A stretch of 45,660 nt of DNA from Clostridiales bacterium. Its GTDB lineage: Bacteria > Bacillota > Clostridia > Oscillospirales > Oscillospiraceae. Both the position numbers and the translations under genes were made by a program. Positions 43,752 through 45,660 of this stretch are shown one piece after another. Numbering within the stretch: the first letter of the stretch is position 1; each line of letters begins with the position of its first letter. The notes beneath the pieces are model-generated. The model did no database searches, was not told the origin of the DNA, and worked only from the letters and a program-made list of their open reading frames with translations. The stretch spans positions 1 to 45,660 of the forward strand of contig JAAYOP010000118.1 in NCBI GenBank assembly GCA_012520295.1. The letters run 5' to 3'.

Positions 43752-43913
43752 TTAAAAATAATGTTCACAGAACAGATGTGTCTTGCGAAATGCATTTGCA
43801 GTTTGACATGGCAAAACAAACCTGTTTTGCCTGTTCCAGATACATTGACTGCCTGAATGGATTTGCTGCCACAGGCCAAAAATTCATTGCAGCACCTGGA
43901 ACAACTTAAAAAT
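43752..43913 (+). repeat. Dispersed intergenic repeat, copy E
   Basis: It starts 5 nt after the flavoprotein stop, in the same sense. It shares AAAAATAAT, TTCACnGAACA, the arm TTGCGAAATGCATTT, the central hairpin GGCAAAACA/TGTTTTGCC (43810-43818 with 43823-43831), then CAGATACATTGAC, GCCTGAATGGATTTGCTG and an end at ACAACTTAAA. TTAAAAAT occurs at both edges. AATGGA/TTCATT gives a second stem also seen in copy D. Confidence 0.78.
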
Positions 43914-43989
43914 GTTGTAAGAGTATTGCTGTTGTCGCGTTTTAACTGTACAGCAGGCATAAAATAAGAATACTCAACAGCAGTTCATA

Positions 43990-44020
43990 AGGGGGCGACC
44001 GGCAAGGCCGGTGGCCCCTT
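43990..44020 (+). terminator. GC-rich hairpin after repeat E
   Basis: ACCGGC (43998-44003) pairs with GCCGGT (44007-44012), extended by GGGGC/GCCCC across a G-G mismatch. The following T run is poor (CCGTTTTC). It is a probable plus-strand terminator. Confidence 0.5.
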
Positions 44021-44048
44021 GGCCGTTTTCGGGGAAAATATCGATAGA

Positions 44049-44073
44049 AAAAGCCGGATAAACCGGCGTTTTT
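44049..44073. terminator. Bidirectional terminator before the aldo/keto reductase gene end
   Basis: GCCGG (44053-44057) and CCGGC (44063-44067) form a short stem flanked by A5 and T5 runs, so it can end minus-strand aldo/keto reductase transcripts and plus-strand read-through. Confidence 0.75.
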
Positions 44074-45262
44074 ATTGGTGTTTATAATATCCGATTATTT
44101 TTGAAACTCTTTTTGCCACCTTATAGGCAGGGGTCTCCAGCTTTCTGGTGACAAGCTCAAGCATATTCCGGATTTCAATTTCCTGGGGACAGTGCTGCTC
44201 GCATTTGCCGCATTTAATACACTTTGAAGCGGCTGTGGAGTCCACACCCAGGGTTGTGCACATGAAGTATTCCTTCATGCCCATATACCAACCTTCTGAA
44301 TATCTGGTATTCAGGCAGTTGAAGCACACAGGTATATCCACCCCCCGGGGACAGGGCATGCAATAGCCGCAGCCTGTGCAGGGGACCTTCACCTTGCCGC
44401 GAATAATGTCTCTGACCTTTGAATAAAGCTCCTTTTCTTCATCGCTCAGGCCGCTCTGATAATCTTCAGAAGCAGCGGAAGAGTTTTCCAGCACCTGCCC
44501 CGGCGTATTCATCCCCGACAGGACGACGGTAACCTCCTTCTGGCAAAAGAGCCAGCGCAGAGCCCACTGGGCATAAGTCCTGCTCCGAGAGGTGTCAAAT
44601 CTGTCAAAGAGAGCTTTTGCCTCGCTTGGGATGTTTGCCAATCTGCCACCCCGCAAGGGCTCCATTATGATGACAGGCAGGCCCTTTTCGGAGGCGTATC
44701 TCAGTCCCGACACGCCTGCCTGGGAGGTCTCATCTATGTAGTTATACTGGATCATGCAAAAGTCCCAGTCATAGGCGTCAACCAGCTTTTTGAAGCTTTC
44801 GCTGCTGCCGTGAAAGGAAAAGCCGAAGTTTCTTATTTGTCCCGAGGCTTTTTTGGCCTCCGCCCACTCTTCGATACCATATTGCCTTATTCTCTCCCAG
44901 GAGCCCATATCGCCCAGCATATGCATAAGATAATAGTCGATTCTGTCCGTTTGCAGTCTTCTGAGTTGTTCATTGAAATACCTGTCCAGATCCCCCGGCC
45001 TTTTCACAAAGTAGTGGGGGAGCTTTGTGGCAATATGAACCTTGTCCCGGTAGCCCTTGGCAAGAAACTTGCCCACGGACACCTCGATGCCGGGATATAT
45101 GTAGGCGCAGTCGAAATAGTTTATGCCCTGCTCAATGGCGCTCAGCATGACTCTCTCTGCATTTTCCTGGTCAATTACGGTGCCTTTCTTTGTGAACCTC
45201 ATGCACCCCAGGCCAAGAAGTGAGAGACGATCGTTGTTCTTCGGATTTACTCTGTAATTCAT
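44072..45262 (-). CDS. Aldo/keto reductase with C-terminal 4Fe-4S ferredoxin domain
   Basis: A 396-residue protein. An aldo/keto reductase barrel (about 1-285) has the catalytic DCAYIYPG and ATKLP segments. A ferredoxin-like tail follows, with CTGCGYCMPCPRG (about 298-310) and CIKCGKCEQHCPQEIEI (about 349-365), enough cysteines for 4Fe-4S binding. This fusion is common in anaerobic Clostridia and suggests electron exchange with ferredoxin-type partners. The substrate is unknown. The ribosome site is weak. It is a single gene with its own promoter and terminator. Confidence 0.92.
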   Translation of the reverse strand: MNYRVNPKNNDRLSLLGLGCMRFTKKGTVIDQENAERVMLSAIEQGINYFDCAYIYPGIEVSVGKFLAKGYRDKVHIATKLPHYFVKRPGDLDRYFNEQLRRLQTDRIDYYLMHMLGDMGSWERIRQYGIEEWAEAKKASGQIRNFGFSFHGSSESFKKLVDAYDWDFCMIQYNYIDETSQAGVSGLRYASEKGLPVIIMEPLRGGRLANIPSEAKALFDRFDTSRSRTYAQWALRWLFCQKEVTVVLSGMNTPGQVLENSSAASEDYQSGLSDEEKELYSKVRDIIRGKVKVPCTGCGYCMPCPRGVDIPVCFNCLNTRYSEGWYMGMKEYFMCTTLGVDSTAASKCIKCGKCEQHCPQEIEIRNMLELVTRKLETPAYKVAKRVSKIIGYYKHQ

Positions 45263-45312
45263 ATCAGTTTCCGTTTCCTATAGAGAGATATTGTTGTCTT
45301 GTGAATACTGTA

Positions 45313-45342
45313 ATTATAGCATCAAAAGAACCTATACAACAA
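45313..45342 (-). promoter_or_regulatory. Promoter of the aldo/keto reductase gene
   Basis: Minus-strand TTGTTG (45342-45337), an 18-nt spacer and a perfect TATAAT (45318-45313), about 50 nt before the start codon. Confidence 0.6.
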
Positions 45343-45364
45343 TATTGAGAAACCTGCTTTTGAA

Positions 45365-45505
45365 TTAAAAAATCAACTTCTCGGCCAGAAATGGCGCAGA
45401 TTTCCATATCGTTGTCCTTTTTTCGAAGAAAGCATCGGGAGCCAGCCGCCCAATAATCTCATCAGCTTGAACTGCTATTGAATAATTCAAAACGGAGAAT
45501 TTCAT
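45365..45505 (-). CDS. Possible 46-residue small protein
   Basis: The frame runs from ATG 45505 to TAA 45365 and encodes a mixed, protein-like composition (e.g. VQADEIIGRLAPDAFFEKRT). Only GAG stands 5 nt upstream as a ribosome site. TTGACA on the minus strand (45552-45547) is a possible -35 with no clear -10. I recognise no family; it may be a small gene or a gene remnant. It is the only coding candidate in 45263-45660. Confidence 0.3.
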   Translation of the reverse strand: MKFSVLNYSIAVQADEIIGRLAPDAFFEKRTTIWKSAPFLAEKLIF

Positions 45506-45602
45506 AATCTCATATTTTTATGTAAATAAATAGATATTTCTGCGGTTGTCAAACATATGGTCCATTTTTTTAGGAAGTCTGTCAATGGTAAGTAGTAGTA
45601 GC

Positions 45603-45654
45603 GCTGTGGGAAGCGTTGAAAAGTCTAACGCACCTTTTCAATGCTTTCCATAGC
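45603..45654. other. 21-bp hairpin at the window edge
   Basis: Positions 45603-45623 pair with 45634-45654 over all 21 bp, four of them G-T wobbles, with a 10-nt loop. No T run follows within the window. It may be a terminator, the end of a small mobile element or a structured RNA; the flank beyond 45660 is not visible. Confidence 0.5.
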
Positions 45655-45660
45655 TGTTGG

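Overview
The window looks like the chromosome of an endospore-forming member of the Clostridia, possibly Oscillospirales-like. The support is a spoIIIAA-AH sporulation locus, a nine-gene bacterial Na+-type V-ATPase operon, a DnaD/DnaI-type primosome pair, ThiT, PerR, and frequent TTG/GTG starts with strong AGGAGG sites. No tRNA, rRNA, CRISPR array, transposase or phage gene is visible.

Layout. (1) 1-8985: terminator of an unseen gene, then ntpF-I-K-E-C-G-A-B-D in the same order as the Enterococcus hirae ntp operon. Subunit K keeps the full set of Na+ ligands. (2) 9317-11068: Na/Pi cotransporter with a PhoU-like tail. (3) 11288-16520: spoIIIAA-AH, split by an intrinsic terminator between AB and AC. 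The same 36-bp element precedes each half. A secreted orphan protein follows. (4) 17500-28492, minus strand: a U32 peptidase-family protein; then maf, mreC, mreD and mrdA (PBP2); then minD and a methylglyoxal-synthase-like protein; then hisS and aspS. (5) 29009-35692, plus strand: dnaD and a DnaI-like helicase loader; TPP riboswitch and thiT; rpmH-rnpA-yidD-yidC-jag; then acpP. dnaA, mnmE and mnmG are not next to this cluster. (6) 35773-39941, minus strand: a translationally coupled pair, a GH3-fold protein and a membrane GAF/degenerate-GGDEF/HD-GYP protein. (7) 40399-45660: perR, a metallophosphoesterase, a zinc alcohol dehydrogenase, an iron-sulfur-flavoprotein-like reductase and a ferredoxin-type aldo/keto reductase, all single genes with their own promoters or terminators.

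How the parts fit. The V-ATPase and the Na/Pi carrier suggest sodium-based energetics. The mre/mrd/min block serves cell shape and division-site choice. spoIIIA builds the mother-cell side of the SpoIIIA-SpoIIQ channel. rpmH-rnpA-yidC-jag serves ribosome, tRNA and membrane-protein biogenesis. The last region is redox and peroxide biology.

Most notable. A dispersed intergenic repeat family (five copies, about 120-180 bp, conserved hairpins, four lying 3' of a same-sense gene) is not explained by any gene. Other points of interest are a candidate Shine-Dalgarno-sequestering leader ORF before ntpA, the paired 36-bp elements at spoIIIA, a methylglyoxal-synthase-like protein lacking catalytic residues, the GH3/HD-GYP pair, and a structured yidD-yidC spacer.
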